From positions 1 through 15,143 of the forward strand of contig CAYVZU010000099.1 in assembly GCA_964455935.1 (NCBI GenBank): a stretch of DNA of 15,143 nucleotides, written 5' to 3'. The number at the start of each line of letters is the position of its first letter. Position 1 is the first letter of the stretch. Made by a program: the position numbers and the translations under genes. This document shows, in pieces, positions 6,252-13,538 of this stretch. The notes beneath the pieces were generated by a model. It did no database searches and was not told where the DNA came from. It worked only from the letters and a program-made list of their open reading frames with translations. Source of the DNA: CAYVZU01 sp964455935 (GTDB taxonomy: Bacteria > Fibrobacterota > CAYVZU01).

Positions 6252-9200
6252 ATGGAAAGATTGCTCCAGCTATGTATTAAGAACCGGCTGCTGATTGTTC
6301 TCAGCATGCTCGGGATCATTGGCCTGGGAGTCTATCAATACCAGAAACTCCCAAACGATGCTTTTCCCGACATTTCGCCGGTCATGGTTCCCGTTTTCGC
6401 CGAAGCGCATGGCATGGCTCCCGAGGAAGTCGAGCGTTTGATCACCTTTCCCATTGAATCAGCCATGAACGGTTTGCCCGGCGTGCGGCAGGTCAAGTCC
6501 ACATCCGCATTCGGCATGGCGGTTGTGTATGTCTATTTCAAGGACGATGTTGACATATACTTCGCGCGCCAGATCGTCAGTGAGCGGCTTGCAAGCGCCG
6601 AACTGCCGGAAATGGAAGAACGACCCGCGCTGGGCCCCATTTCGACCGGCCTTGGCGAAGTGTTCATGTATTATCTGACCGCGGGCAAGGACGTTGACAC
6701 CCAGGGTAAGGATCTTGACGCGTATTTGCGGGAGGTCAACGACTGGAACGTCAAGTACCAGCTTCAGACAATTCCAGGCGTAACCGAGATTCTATCGATG
6801 GGCGGTCATGTTCTCCAGTATCAGGTCAACGTAAATCCCAATGCGCTTTACAAGTACGGGCTGTCCCTCGACGATGTGGTGAACGCGATAACTTCGAACA
6901 ACCGCAACGCGGGCGGCCAGTTCCTCGTCTTGGGCTCCGAGGAATACCTGGTGCGCGGGATCGGGTTGCTGGAAAAGCGGGATGACCTGCGCAACATTCA
7001 GGTGAAGTCCGTCAATGGGACGCCGGTGCGTCTGGCGGATGTCGCCGCGGTCGACTACGGAAAAGAAATCCGGCGGGGTGTTGTTACGCGCAATGGCACC
7101 GAGGAGGTCGTGGCGGGCATAGTGATGAAGCTGTACGGCCAGAACACATCGGAGGTCATTGAACGGCTTGAAAAGAAGATCCCCGAAGTACAGCGTTCGC
7201 TGCCCAAGGGTGTGGAGCTGGTTCCCTACTACAGTCAGAGCACTCTGGTCGAGAAGGCAACGGGCACTGTCAAGAAAGCGCTTCTTGAAGGCGGAATTCT
7301 GGTCATTGCCATTCTCCTCCTTTTCCTTGGCAACATGCGAAGCGCTCTTATCGTCGCGCTCTCGCTTCCCATTTGCGCGCTGATGGCCGTAATCTGCATG
7401 GGGTTCACTGGCATGTCGGCCAATCTTATGTCGTTGGGGGGTATCGCCATTGCCATTGGCATGCTGGGCGACGCATCCATCGTTATTGTCGAGAATATTT
7501 ACCGGCATCTTGGGGAAACAAAGAACAAGGGATGGAGCCGGATCGAGACGATCATCGAAGCCAGCAGGGAGGTCGCCCGGCCCATCGTTTTCTCCGTGGG
7601 CATTATCATTATCGTCTTTCTCCCGCTCTTCACGCTGGAGGGTGTGGAAGGCAAAATGTTCGCCCCCATGGCGTTTACCATCACCTTTGCCCTGCTTGGA
7701 TCACTGGTGGCAGCCCTTATTTTTTCACCGGTTCTCTCCACCTTTTTGCTGAAGCAGGAAAGCGAAAAAGAACCCAAGGTGGTAAACTTCCTCAGACAGA
7801 AGTATATGCCGCTCCTGCACTGGGCGCTGCGCAGTCGCGCTCGGTTGCTCCTTGGAACTGTGGGCACTTTTGCGGCATCACTTGCGTTGATGCCTTTTCT
7901 CGGGACCGAGTTCATCCCGACCCTGGAAGAAGGTGTGGTTCAGTTGAACATAGCCATGGCTCCTTCCATCTCTCTCGAAAAGGCCACCGAAACGGTGATG
8001 AAGCTTGAGCGCAGAATAAAGATGTTCCCTGAAGTCGACCAGACCCTGGCCAAGATCGGCAGGCCAGAGGCGGGAAGCCATCCACATCCGGTCAACTCGG
8101 CGCACATCCAAGTCATGCTTAAACCGGCCAGGGAATGGAGAGAGCACAAAAATAAGGCGGAACTGGTTGAATCCATCAACGCCGCGCTGTCCGGCTATCC
8201 TGGCGTGCAATTGAATTTCTCGCAGCCGATCCAAAACATGTTCGACGAACTATTGTCCGGAGTCAAGACGCAGCTTGCCATTAAGGTGTATGGCGACGAT
8301 ATCAACGTTCTCAGAACCAAGGCGGAGGGGATTAAAGAAGCCATTACGCCAGTTAAAGGACTGGTCGATCTCTCAACGGAACAGAGTTTTGGCCAGCCCC
8401 AAGTGCAGATTATCGCCGATCGCGAAGCCTGCGCCCGGTATGGAGTGAATGTATCCGATATTCTTGAGGTGGTTGAGCTTGCCATTGGCGGCGAAACGGT
8501 TGACCAGGTTTTCCTCAACACGCGTCGCTTTGGCATACAGGTTCGTTTTGACGAGCGCCATAGACACGATACCGAGGTGCTTGGCAACATCCTGGTCCAT
8601 ACCTCCGATGGGCTGCAGATTCCGCTTTCCCAGGTGGCAACGATCAAAAATGTGGTCGGCCCGATTCAGATCAACCGCGAAAACAACCAGCGGCGCTGGA
8701 TTATTGCAGCCAATGTCCGCGGCCGGGATATGGGTAGCGTGGTTGGCGACATCAAGAAATTTGTGGAGGAAAAGATTAAACTGCCCCCCGGCTACTACCT
8801 GGAATATGGCGGACAATTCGAGAACCAGCAGCGCGCCATGAAACGGCTCTCAATCATTGTTCCGGTTGCGCTTGCCTTGATCTTTCTCATGCTTTACATG
8901 TCCCTTAAGTCCTTGCGTAGCGCCGCCCTCATCTTTATCAATGTGCCTCTTGCCCTGATTGGCGGTGTGCTTGGCCTATTCCTGACAGGCGAGTATCTCT
9001 CGGTCCCCGCCTCGGTGGGTTTCATTGCCCTGTTTGGAATCGCCGTGCAGAATGGCCTTGTCCTTGTTTCCTACATCAATCAATTGCGGGAAGAAGGGCA
9101 GGACACTAAAAGCGCAATCGTTTTAGCCTGTTCTTTGCGGATACGCCCGGTGCTCATGACTGCGTTGACCACGGTGTTGGGCCTTTTGCCGCTTCTTTTT

Positions 9201-9347
9201 TCAAGCGGCATAGGATCCGAGGTCCAACGCCCCTTGGCCGTGGTTGTGGTATTTGGACTGATTTCGTCGACATTTTTAACGCTGGTATTGATGCCAGCCA
9301 TATATGAATGGTTTGCGCCGAAGTTGGTGCTTGATGCCCGCCATTAA
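6252..9347 (+). CDS. Heavy-metal efflux RND pump (CusA/CzcA family)
   Basis: This 1031-residue inner-membrane proton/cation antiporter has the full RND plan: TM1 at about residues 10-30, a porter domain beginning FPDISPVMVPVFAEAHG, TM2-6 (about 335-500), a second porter domain and TM8-12 to the end. TM4 carries G397-IAIAIG-MLG-D407-ASIVIV-E414-N415; D407 and E414 are the proton-relay residues, and the segment is closer to the CusA-type AIAIG pattern than to the DFG pattern of CzcA. In the porter cleft, however, the positions that align with the Cu(I)-binding Met residues of CusA are Ser616 and Glu666, and a His-rich GSHPHPVN lies beside them. The substrate cation is therefore unclear (Cu/Ag versus Zn/Co/Cd/Ni). 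AAAAGGAG lies 8 nt before the ATG, 14 nt after the adaptor stop. Confidence 0.95.
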   Translation: MERLLQLCIKNRLLIVLSMLGIIGLGVYQYQKLPNDAFPDISPVMVPVFAEAHGMAPEEVERLITFPIESAMNGLPGVRQVKSTSAFGMAVVYVYFKDDVDIYFARQIVSERLASAELPEMEERPALGPISTGLGEVFMYYLTAGKDVDTQGKDLDAYLREVNDWNVKYQLQTIPGVTEILSMGGHVLQYQVNVNPNALYKYGLSLDDVVNAITSNNRNAGGQFLVLGSEEYLVRGIGLLEKRDDLRNIQVKSVNGTPVRLADVAAVDYGKEIRRGVVTRNGTEEVVAGIVMKLYGQNTSEVIERLEKKIPEVQRSLPKGVELVPYYSQSTLVEKATGTVKKALLEGGILVIAILLLFLGNMRSALIVALSLPICALMAVICMGFTGMSANLMSLGGIAIAIGMLGDASIVIVENIYRHLGETKNKGWSRIETIIEASREVARPIVFSVGIIIIVFLPLFTLEGVEGKMFAPMAFTITFALLGSLVAALIFSPVLSTFLLKQESEKEPKVVNFLRQKYMPLLHWALRSRARLLLGTVGTFAASLALMPFLGTEFIPTLEEGVVQLNIAMAPSISLEKATETVMKLERRIKMFPEVDQTLAKIGRPEAGSHPHPVNSAHIQVMLKPAREWREHKNKAELVESINAALSGYPGVQLNFSQPIQNMFDELLSGVKTQLAIKVYGDDINVLRTKAEGIKEAITPVKGLVDLSTEQSFGQPQVQIIADREACARYGVNVSDILEVVELAIGGETVDQVFLNTRRFGIQVRFDERHRHDTEVLGNILVHTSDGLQIPLSQVATIKNVVGPIQINRENNQRRWIIAANVRGRDMGSVVGDIKKFVEEKIKLPPGYYLEYGGQFENQQRAMKRLSIIVPVALALIFLMLYMSLKSLRSAALIFINVPLALIGGVLGLFLTGEYLSVPASVGFIALFGIAVQNGLVLVSYINQLREEGQDTKSAIVLACSLRIRPVLMTALTTVLGLLPLLFSSGIGSEVQRPLAVVVVFGLISSTFLTLVLMPAIYEWFAPKLVLDARH

Positions 9348-9397
9348 CACAGGCGGCCGAAGACCCCATCCGGCCCCTCTTTGAAAGGAGCTGTTCC

Positions 9398-9739
9398 ATG
9401 AAAAAAATCGAAGCTTACATAAAGGCGCATAGAATGAAAGAGGTCATTGAGAGGCTGCATGGTTTGAACGGATTAACAGGAGTCAGCATTCACAAGATTG
9501 AGGGATTTGGCAGAACACGAGGGGAAGACGAGCCGGTCCGTATCGTCGACAACGCAATCAATTGGATTCCCCATATGAAATTGGAGCTCTTTTGTTCTGA
9601 CGAATTGCAGGAACCGGTGATCAAGGCCATTCTCGAAGGCGCCCACACAGGATTGCGTGCCGACGGCAAAATCTACGTTTCTCCGGTTGAGGATGCGGTG
9701 AGAATCAGTACAAGAGAAAGAGGGAATGCCGCCGTGTAG
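9398..9739 (+). CDS. PII-family regulator linked to metal-efflux pumps (PII-NG type)
   Basis: The 113-residue protein matches GlnB/GlnK over its whole length: MKKIEAYIK at the start, a T-loop beginning G36-FGRTRG, and a B-loop TGLRADGKIYVSPV followed by AVRIS. The T-loop has the same length as in GlnB, but the uridylylated Tyr51 position is Asn52, the Gln39 position is Thr40 and the Lys58 position is His59. Classical uridylylation and 2-oxoglutarate binding are therefore unlikely. Published work describes a PII-NG group encoded next to CusA/CzcA-type pumps, and this gene, 50 bp after the pump gene with a strong AAAGGAG, fits it. A trimer sensing a nucleotide, a metal or pump status is plausible; no ligand can be read from sequence. 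Confidence 0.9.
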   Translation: MKKIEAYIKAHRMKEVIERLHGLNGLTGVSIHKIEGFGRTRGEDEPVRIVDNAINWIPHMKLELFCSDELQEPVIKAILEGAHTGLRADGKIYVSPVEDAVRISTRERGNAAV

Positions 9740-9782
9740 CGGGTCGGCGCCGTATGCGCCCGGTGTCCTTGATGGAGTAAAT

Positions 9783-10052
9783 GTGCCCAAGCGTAAGCCG
9801 ATCCTCCAGCCGATGCTGCTTGCGTTTTGCGTTAATTTCGTTCTTGCCGGTCCCAGGCTGGAATTTAATACAACACAGTACGATTTTGGCACAATCCTGG
9901 CAAATGCGAAGATTGCACGTGTCTTTCCGTTCCGAAATCGCGGTGACGATAGCCTTTTCATACGCGTGCTTGTTTTCCGCCATGAGGAAACCGGAAGCGC
10001 ATTTGATTCTGCTTTGAAGCGTCATGTATTTTGTAGTTTAGATGTTTATTAA
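9783..10052 (+). pseudogene. Truncated DUF1573-like exported protein
   Basis: From GTG 9783 (GGAG just upstream) the frame encodes 89 residues: a short basic start, a signal-like hydrophobic stretch (PILQPMLLAFCVNFVLAG), then RLEFNTTQYDFGTILANA and VFPFRNRGDDSLFI. The last two match the first strands of a DUF1573 domain (xFDFGxIxxG...FxFxNxGDxPLxI). The usual continuation with a CGC-containing strand is absent: after about residue 58 the sequence is unrelated and soon stops, and I do not find the missing part in another frame. The gene thus looks truncated, perhaps by a deletion or recombination. The alternative start ATG 9726 would overlap the end of the PII gene. Confidence 0.5.
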
Positions 10053-10100
10053 CTTACTGATATTTTAATTACCACATCCGCTTACACCATTTCGCGTCGT
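10018..10100 (+). promoter_or_regulatory. AT-rich promoter region before the nucleoside phosphorylase gene
   Basis: About 10030-10075 is markedly AT-rich compared with both flanks and contains several -10-like hexamers (TATTTT, TTTAAT). ATTAA and TTAAT occur as inverted pentamers 12 bp apart within it. As the cluster encodes its own ArsR-type repressor, an operator here is reasonable, but I cannot define the promoter elements. No Shine-Dalgarno precedes ATG 10101. Confidence 0.35.
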
Positions 10101-10868
10101 ATGCCGCCACTTCGCAACTACAGAGAAGAATCTCTTTTCACGCCCGAAAACCTGCTTCGGGAAGCGCGGCGGCAGAAGGACATCCGTACGCACTCCATCC
10201 CGCCTGTTTGCGTTCTGGACCCCGACGGCGACATCGTCAAATACCTTCTTAAGAATGGGCGCGCTGCACTTAATCCCTTTTGGGCTTGTTACCATTCGAA
10301 ACTGTATGATTTTCGATTCGGACGAAAGAAGCTTGGGATTCTTGGGTGCGCAGTGGGCTCTCCTTTTGCGGTGTTGGTTGCAGAACAGATGTTTGTTTCG
10401 GGCTGCGAATTGCTGATTAGTATCACTTCTGCCGGCAGAATCGGTTCCTGGAAATTGCCCCGCTTCCTTTTAATTGAAAAGGCATTACGGGATGAGGGAA
10501 CGAGCGGACACTATATCCCTCCTTCCGAATTTGTGCACCTTGGCATCCGTCCGTTGAAGCAATTGAAAAGCCACCTTTCGGCGGCTCCGGAACCATTACT
10601 TGCGGGCAGCAGTTGGACAACCGATGCTCCCTTCCGGGAAACACCCACAGCCATCGGGATGGCAAAAAAGAAGAATATCGATTGCGTCGAGATGGAGGCG
10701 GCTGCGCTTTATGCGTTTGCGCGGGCGCGACAAAAACAAGTTGTGTGCCTCGCGCACCTAACAAATTCAATGGCCCAGGAGAAGGGCGATTTTGAGAAAG
10801 GCATCGAGAACGGAAGCATCGCATCCCTCGACATAATTGAATTCGTTGTGCGCGCCCTGCGGCCATAG
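10101..10868 (+). CDS. Nucleoside phosphorylase (PNP/UDP family)
   Basis: The 255-residue protein has the fold signatures of the PNP_UDP_1 family: a strand-loop GILGCAVGSPFA (about 79-90), SITSAGRIG (about 108-116) in the place of the usual GTAG loop, TTDAPFRET (173-181), and VEMEAAALYAFARA (196-209), whose E-M-E binds the ribose. Enzymes of this family split nucleosides with phosphate (or water in nucleosidases) to a base and ribose 1-phosphate. The catalytic Asp that normally follows the last strand is not clear (HLTNSM instead of an SD/ND motif), so substrate and even activity are open. The gene is 35 bp before the ArsR gene on the same strand and probably co-transcribed with it. No Shine-Dalgarno is visible at the ATG; no better start exists. 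Confidence 0.82.
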   Translation: MPPLRNYREESLFTPENLLREARRQKDIRTHSIPPVCVLDPDGDIVKYLLKNGRAALNPFWACYHSKLYDFRFGRKKLGILGCAVGSPFAVLVAEQMFVSGCELLISITSAGRIGSWKLPRFLLIEKALRDEGTSGHYIPPSEFVHLGIRPLKQLKSHLSAAPEPLLAGSSWTTDAPFRETPTAIGMAKKKNIDCVEMEAAALYAFARARQKQVVCLAHLTNSMAQEKGDFEKGIENGSIASLDIIEFVVRALRP

Positions 10869-10903
10869 GCCGGTAGATTTCATAAAGCAGCAGGAGTAAC
10901 AAA

Positions 10904-11227
10904 ATGTCAGACCTATTTGCCCGGCATGCCGATATTTGCAAAACATTTGCGAACCCTAAACGCCTGGAAATTATCAATTCGTTTCGGGACAACAAAGAGC
11001 TCACCGCCAGTCAACTTTTGGGCTTCATTAAAATCAGCAAAGCGAATCTTTCGCAACACATGGCAGTACTTGTCCAAAAGGGCGTGGTAAAATCGAGGCG
11101 CGAAGGAATAAACGTTTACTATCAGCTCTCGGATGCCCGCATCATGAAGGCCTGCGATATTATGCGCGAGGTCCTCATCAGCAAGCTTATGTCCGAAGCA
11201 AAAACCCTGAAACAATTCACACGATAG
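10904..11227 (+). CDS. ArsR/SmtB-family winged-helix repressor
   Basis: The 107-residue protein has the typical ArsR layout: FANPKRLEIINSF (about 15-27), the helix-turn-helix LTASQLLGFIKISKANLSQH (33-52), then the wing GVVKSRREGINVYYQLSD (60-77) and a final helix. The metal-binding ELCVCD motif of arsenite or zinc/cadmium sensors is absent; the recognition region reads ELTASQL. Two cysteines are present, C12 in helix 1 and C84 in helix 5, which face each other in the dimer interface of this fold and could sense metal, persulfide or oxidant. GGAG lies 8 nt before the ATG. The next gene starts 9 nt after the stop, so this is likely the local repressor of the desulfurase cluster. Confidence 0.92.
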   Translation: MSDLFARHADICKTFANPKRLEIINSFRDNKELTASQLLGFIKISKANLSQHMAVLVQKGVVKSRREGINVYYQLSDARIMKACDIMREVLISKLMSEAKTLKQFTR

Positions 11228-11236
11228 TCACCAAAT

Positions 11237-12361
11237 ATGATCTATCTCGACTATAACGCCACAACTCCCATAGACAAGGGAGTGGCCGATGCAATGCTTC
11301 CTTACATCCATGGAAACTACGGCAATCCCTCAAGCGGCCATGAATTTGGCGTAGCGGCAAAGAAGGCTGTTGAGGCGGCGCGCGGACAGGTGGCAAGTCT
11401 TCTTGGCGCCGATGGTTCTGAAATTGTTTTTACCAGCGGCGGAAGCGAGTCGAACAACACCGTAATCAAGGGCGTCGCGTTTTCGTTTAGAGCCAAAGGC
11501 AATCACATCGTAACATCGCGAATCGAGCATCCTGCTGTATTGAATCCCTGCCGGTTTTTGGAGCAAAACGGATATACGGTGACCTATTTGCCCGTTGACC
11601 GATACGGATCCGTCTCGCCGATGGATGTCGAAAAGGCGATTACCGCGAAAACAATCCTTGTCACAATCATGCACGCGAACAACGAAACCGGTACGATTCA
11701 GCCTATTCCAGCCATCTCACGAATTTGTCGGAGCAGAGGGGTGTTATTGCACGCCGACGCGGCGCAGTCCGTGGGGAAAATTCCAACCCGGGTGGATGAT
11801 TTGGGTGTGGATTTTTTGACGGTTGCCGGTCACAAATTGTATGCACCCAAAGGAATCGGCGCGTTGTACATTCGAAATGGCATAACATTAGAACCTCTTA
11901 TTCATGGAGCCGGTCATGAAAGCGGGCGAAGGGCTGGAACGGAAAATGTCATTTTCGATGTGGGTCTGGGGCATGCCTGTCAGCTTGCCGCCGGTCTGCT
12001 TGACGACCACCGCGTGCGCAACCTGACGCTAAGCCTTTTTCATGGCCTTTCCTCCCTTTTTGGGTCCAAGATCCGGCTCAATGGCCATTCTGAAAATCGT
12101 CTGCCCAACACCCTGTTTATCAGTTTTCTCGGCTACACCCTCGATGCCATTATGAAATCGTTGAGCAACGTTGCCGTCTCTACCGGCTCCGCCTGCCATA
12201 GCGGTGCAACCACAATTTCACCGGTGTTGAAAGCGATGGGCGTGGGCGCAGACGAGTTTTCCACCGCAATACGTTTCAGCCTTGGCCGTTTTACTACGCA
12301 AGAAGAAATCGAAATTGTTCTGGGCAAAATGTCCCGGTTGGCTCAAAACCATAAGGAGTGA
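11237..12361 (+). CDS. Cysteine desulfurase (NifS/IscS family)
   Basis: This 374-residue PLP enzyme removes sulfur from L-cysteine, forming alanine and an enzyme-bound persulfide. Visible active-site elements are IEH98PA, HAD174AAQ177, the PLP lysine in AGHK200LYAPKGIG, the HESGRRAGTEN motif (227-237) and the catalytic Cys320 in STGSACHSGAT. Length is normal for group I (NifS/IscS) enzymes. No IscU, SufU or other scaffold lies in the window; instead a DsrE-like protein follows after 2 nt, so the persulfide acceptor may be that protein rather than an Fe-S assembly system. The start lacks a Shine-Dalgarno and lies 9 nt after the ArsR stop, suggesting translational coupling. Confidence 0.95.
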   Translation: MIYLDYNATTPIDKGVADAMLPYIHGNYGNPSSGHEFGVAAKKAVEAARGQVASLLGADGSEIVFTSGGSESNNTVIKGVAFSFRAKGNHIVTSRIEHPAVLNPCRFLEQNGYTVTYLPVDRYGSVSPMDVEKAITAKTILVTIMHANNETGTIQPIPAISRICRSRGVLLHADAAQSVGKIPTRVDDLGVDFLTVAGHKLYAPKGIGALYIRNGITLEPLIHGAGHESGRRAGTENVIFDVGLGHACQLAAGLLDDHRVRNLTLSLFHGLSSLFGSKIRLNGHSENRLPNTLFISFLGYTLDAIMKSLSNVAVSTGSACHSGATTISPVLKAMGVGADEFSTAIRFSLGRFTTQEEIEIVLGKMSRLAQNHKE

Positions 12362-12363
12362 AA

Positions 12364-12684
12364 ATGAAATTTGGAATCATATTGGAAACCAAGGAACCGG
12401 AAAAGGCCTGGAACGCATTCCGATTCGCCACGACGTCAAAGAAAAGCGGCCACGAGGTCAAAGTCTTCCTCATGGGTGAAGCCGTGGAGTGCGAAAATCT
12501 AACGCGCGAGAAATTCGATGTTGCGGGTCAGCTGAAAGCCTTTATGGACGCTGGCGGAACCATTCTGGCATGCGGAACGTGCTTGAAATCCCGGCAAATG
12601 GGCGGAACTGACGCTTGTCCGCTCTCCACCATGATCGATTGCGTCAAAATGGTGGAATGGGCGGACAAGGTCATAACACTCTAA
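12364..12684 (+). CDS. DsrE-like sulfur-carrier protein
   Basis: The 106-residue protein has the DsrE/YchN fold pattern: MKFGIILETKEPEKAWNAFR, EVKVFLMGEAVE (31-42), AGGTILACGTCLKSRQMG (63-80) and a final ADKVITL. Candidate persulfide residues are C70 and C73 (C-G-T-C), with further Cys at 43, 85 and 93. DsrE-type proteins accept and relay sulfane sulfur. The start is ATG 12364, because AAGGAG overlaps the end of the desulfurase gene 5 nt upstream; an in-frame GTG at 12358 lies inside that signal. Tight spacing supports a sulfur handover from the desulfurase. Confidence 0.88.
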   Translation: MKFGIILETKEPEKAWNAFRFATTSKKSGHEVKVFLMGEAVECENLTREKFDVAGQLKAFMDAGGTILACGTCLKSRQMGGTDACPLSTMIDCVKMVEWADKVITL

Positions 12685-12886
12685 TGTGCGCATCCCAGTA
12701 GTTGAAAGGGCACTGCTTGAGAACGGCCGCCCATCAACTGTAATAACGTGTGGCAAGCCATTCTGGAAATAAATCCCGAAGAATTGCAGTATACGTATTC
12801 CAAATGTTATATCTTTTTGGCCCAAAAGTAATCTACAGGGTGCATCTTCGGGGTTCGATGAGCGGACCCGGGAAACGCAATCTGAA
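12685..12886. other. Untranslated or decayed stretch after the DsrE-like gene
   Basis: No gene is supported. A frame starting at 12750 runs to 13022 across the terminator and lacks a ribosome binding site, so I treat it as spurious. The part 12835-12886 is richer in G+C and contains GGGT...ACCC (12851-12869), a weak hairpin that could belong to a structured RNA leading into the terminator, but it matches no RNA class I recognise. Confidence 0.4.
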
Positions 12887-12926
12887 GCCGATCAAATGGC
12901 AACCGCGCATTTGGTTGGCTTTTTTT
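12887..12926 (+). terminator. Strong intrinsic terminator after the sulfur-transfer cluster
   Basis: The 12-nt arm 12887-12898 (GCCGATCAAATG) pairs over its full length with 12908-12919 (CATTTGGTTGGC), including two G-U pairs, around a 9-nt loop, and seven T residues follow (12920-12926). It lies about 200 nt after the DsrE-like stop and 124 nt before the MpsC-like start. It probably ends the desulfurase transcript, though it could also act in a leader of the next gene. Confidence 0.85.
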
Positions 12927-12942
12927 GTATCACACCTATTGG

Positions 12943-12988
12943 GGACCTGCAAAACGGCAAGATCCGTGCGAAAGCACGGTGATGGTCC
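12943..12988 (+). promoter_or_regulatory. Possible structured RNA leader of the MpsC-like gene
   Basis: A perfect hairpin CCGTGC-GAAA-GCACGG (12964-12979, GNRA tetraloop) is enclosed by a second helix GGACC (12943-12947) with GGTCC (12984-12988). The 3' side reads GGTGATGGTCC. This nested form recalls the second half of fluoride (crcB) riboswitches, but the conserved 5' segment and its pseudoknot partner are not convincing. I record it as a structured leader of unknown function 62 nt before the start codon. Confidence 0.3.
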
Positions 12989-13049
12989 TTTTGGGGCGAG
13001 CATCTTGGATGACGAAGGCTAATGAAAAGGCCCGAAAAGGAATGCGGCA

Positions 13050-13427
13050 ATGGTGAAAATAACACGCGGCGAAGCGGAATCGGAAATTTCCAACGCGATA
13101 GTAAAATTCGAGAGAGAATATATGGGTCGGGGCCCGGAAGATGCCCAAACCCACATTTTCCAGGACGTGGTCTTTATTCGTCTCCGCGGCGTCCTTACGC
13201 CTGCCGAAAAACACCTCGCGAAATCCGAAGACTCAACGGCTGGAAGGAAGCTGATTAAAGAGGTACGCCAGGAGCTTCTTGAAAAGGCCCGCGTTTTGCT
13301 CGAAACGATCATTGTCGATATTCTTGGTTTCAAGGCCAAGTCCATGCATACCGATATCTCTACCCTGACGGGTGAGAGAATCATTGTTTTCACTCTTGAG
13401 GGCAAACCGGAATTCCGGAACGAATAA
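13050..13427 (+). CDS. MpsC-like (DUF2294) family protein
   Basis: The 125-residue soluble protein carries the family's conserved blocks: KFEREYMGRGPEDAQTHIF (19-37), VVFIRLRGVLTPAEKHLAK (40-58), a helical middle with LIKEVRQELLEKAR, and MHTDISTLTGERIIVFTL (99-116). I recognise it as DUF2294, now named for MpsC of the staphylococcal mpsABC operon; a relative, YbcI, lies in the Bacillus ybc operon together with the carbonic anhydrase YbcF. MpsAB takes up dissolved inorganic carbon; the role of MpsC is unclear. No MpsA/B genes are in the window, but a beta-carbonic-anhydrase-like gene follows after 180 bp. AAGGA lies 9 nt before the ATG; GTG 13053 is an alternative. Confidence 0.82.
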   Translation: MVKITRGEAESEISNAIVKFEREYMGRGPEDAQTHIFQDVVFIRLRGVLTPAEKHLAKSEDSTAGRKLIKEVRQELLEKARVLLETIIVDILGFKAKSMHTDISTLTGERIIVFTLEGKPEFRNE

Positions 13428-13457
13428 GGCGGCTGGTTTGCCAATTGTGATTCGATC

Positions 13458-13486
13458 TTGGGACCAAATGGGTCGCGGGATTAATA
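13458..13486 (+). promoter_or_regulatory. Candidate promoter for the hairpin leader
   Basis: TTGGGA at 13458-13463 and TTAATA at 13481-13486 are separated by 17 bp, an acceptable sigma-70-like spacing. Transcription would begin at about 13493-13497, just before the long hairpin at 13499. The match is moderate and untested; the MpsC-like gene's own transcript could equally read into the leader. Confidence 0.35.
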
Positions 13487-13498
13487 AATAGCAGGTAG

Positions 13499-13536
13499 CT
13501 TGAGAAGGCATCAGTCAAAGCTGATGGTTTCCCGAG
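13499..13536 (+). ncRNA. Long hairpin in the leader of the carbonic-anhydrase-like gene
   Basis: Three helical blocks stack: CTTG/CGAG, GAAG/TTTC and CATCAG/CTGATG, separated by single A-C and G-G mismatches, with a 6-nt loop TCAAAG (13515-13520). Only 2 nt separate this hairpin from the terminator that follows. Such a pair suits an attenuator leader or a small RNA of about 85 nt. No known RNA class is recognised. Confidence 0.5.
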
Positions 13537-13538
13537 AG

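Noticed and set aside
12850..12870. GGGGTTCGATGAGCGGACCC as a tRNA T-arm
   Set aside because: No acceptor, D or anticodon arms can be folded around it.
12943..12988. Confident fluoride riboswitch call
   Set aside because: Only the 3' half resembles the class; the conserved 5' segment and pseudoknot are not convincing and the downstream gene is not a fluoride exporter.
12750..13022. 90-codon open frame on the plus strand
   Set aside because: It runs across a strong terminator and a structured leader, has no Shine-Dalgarno and resembles no family.
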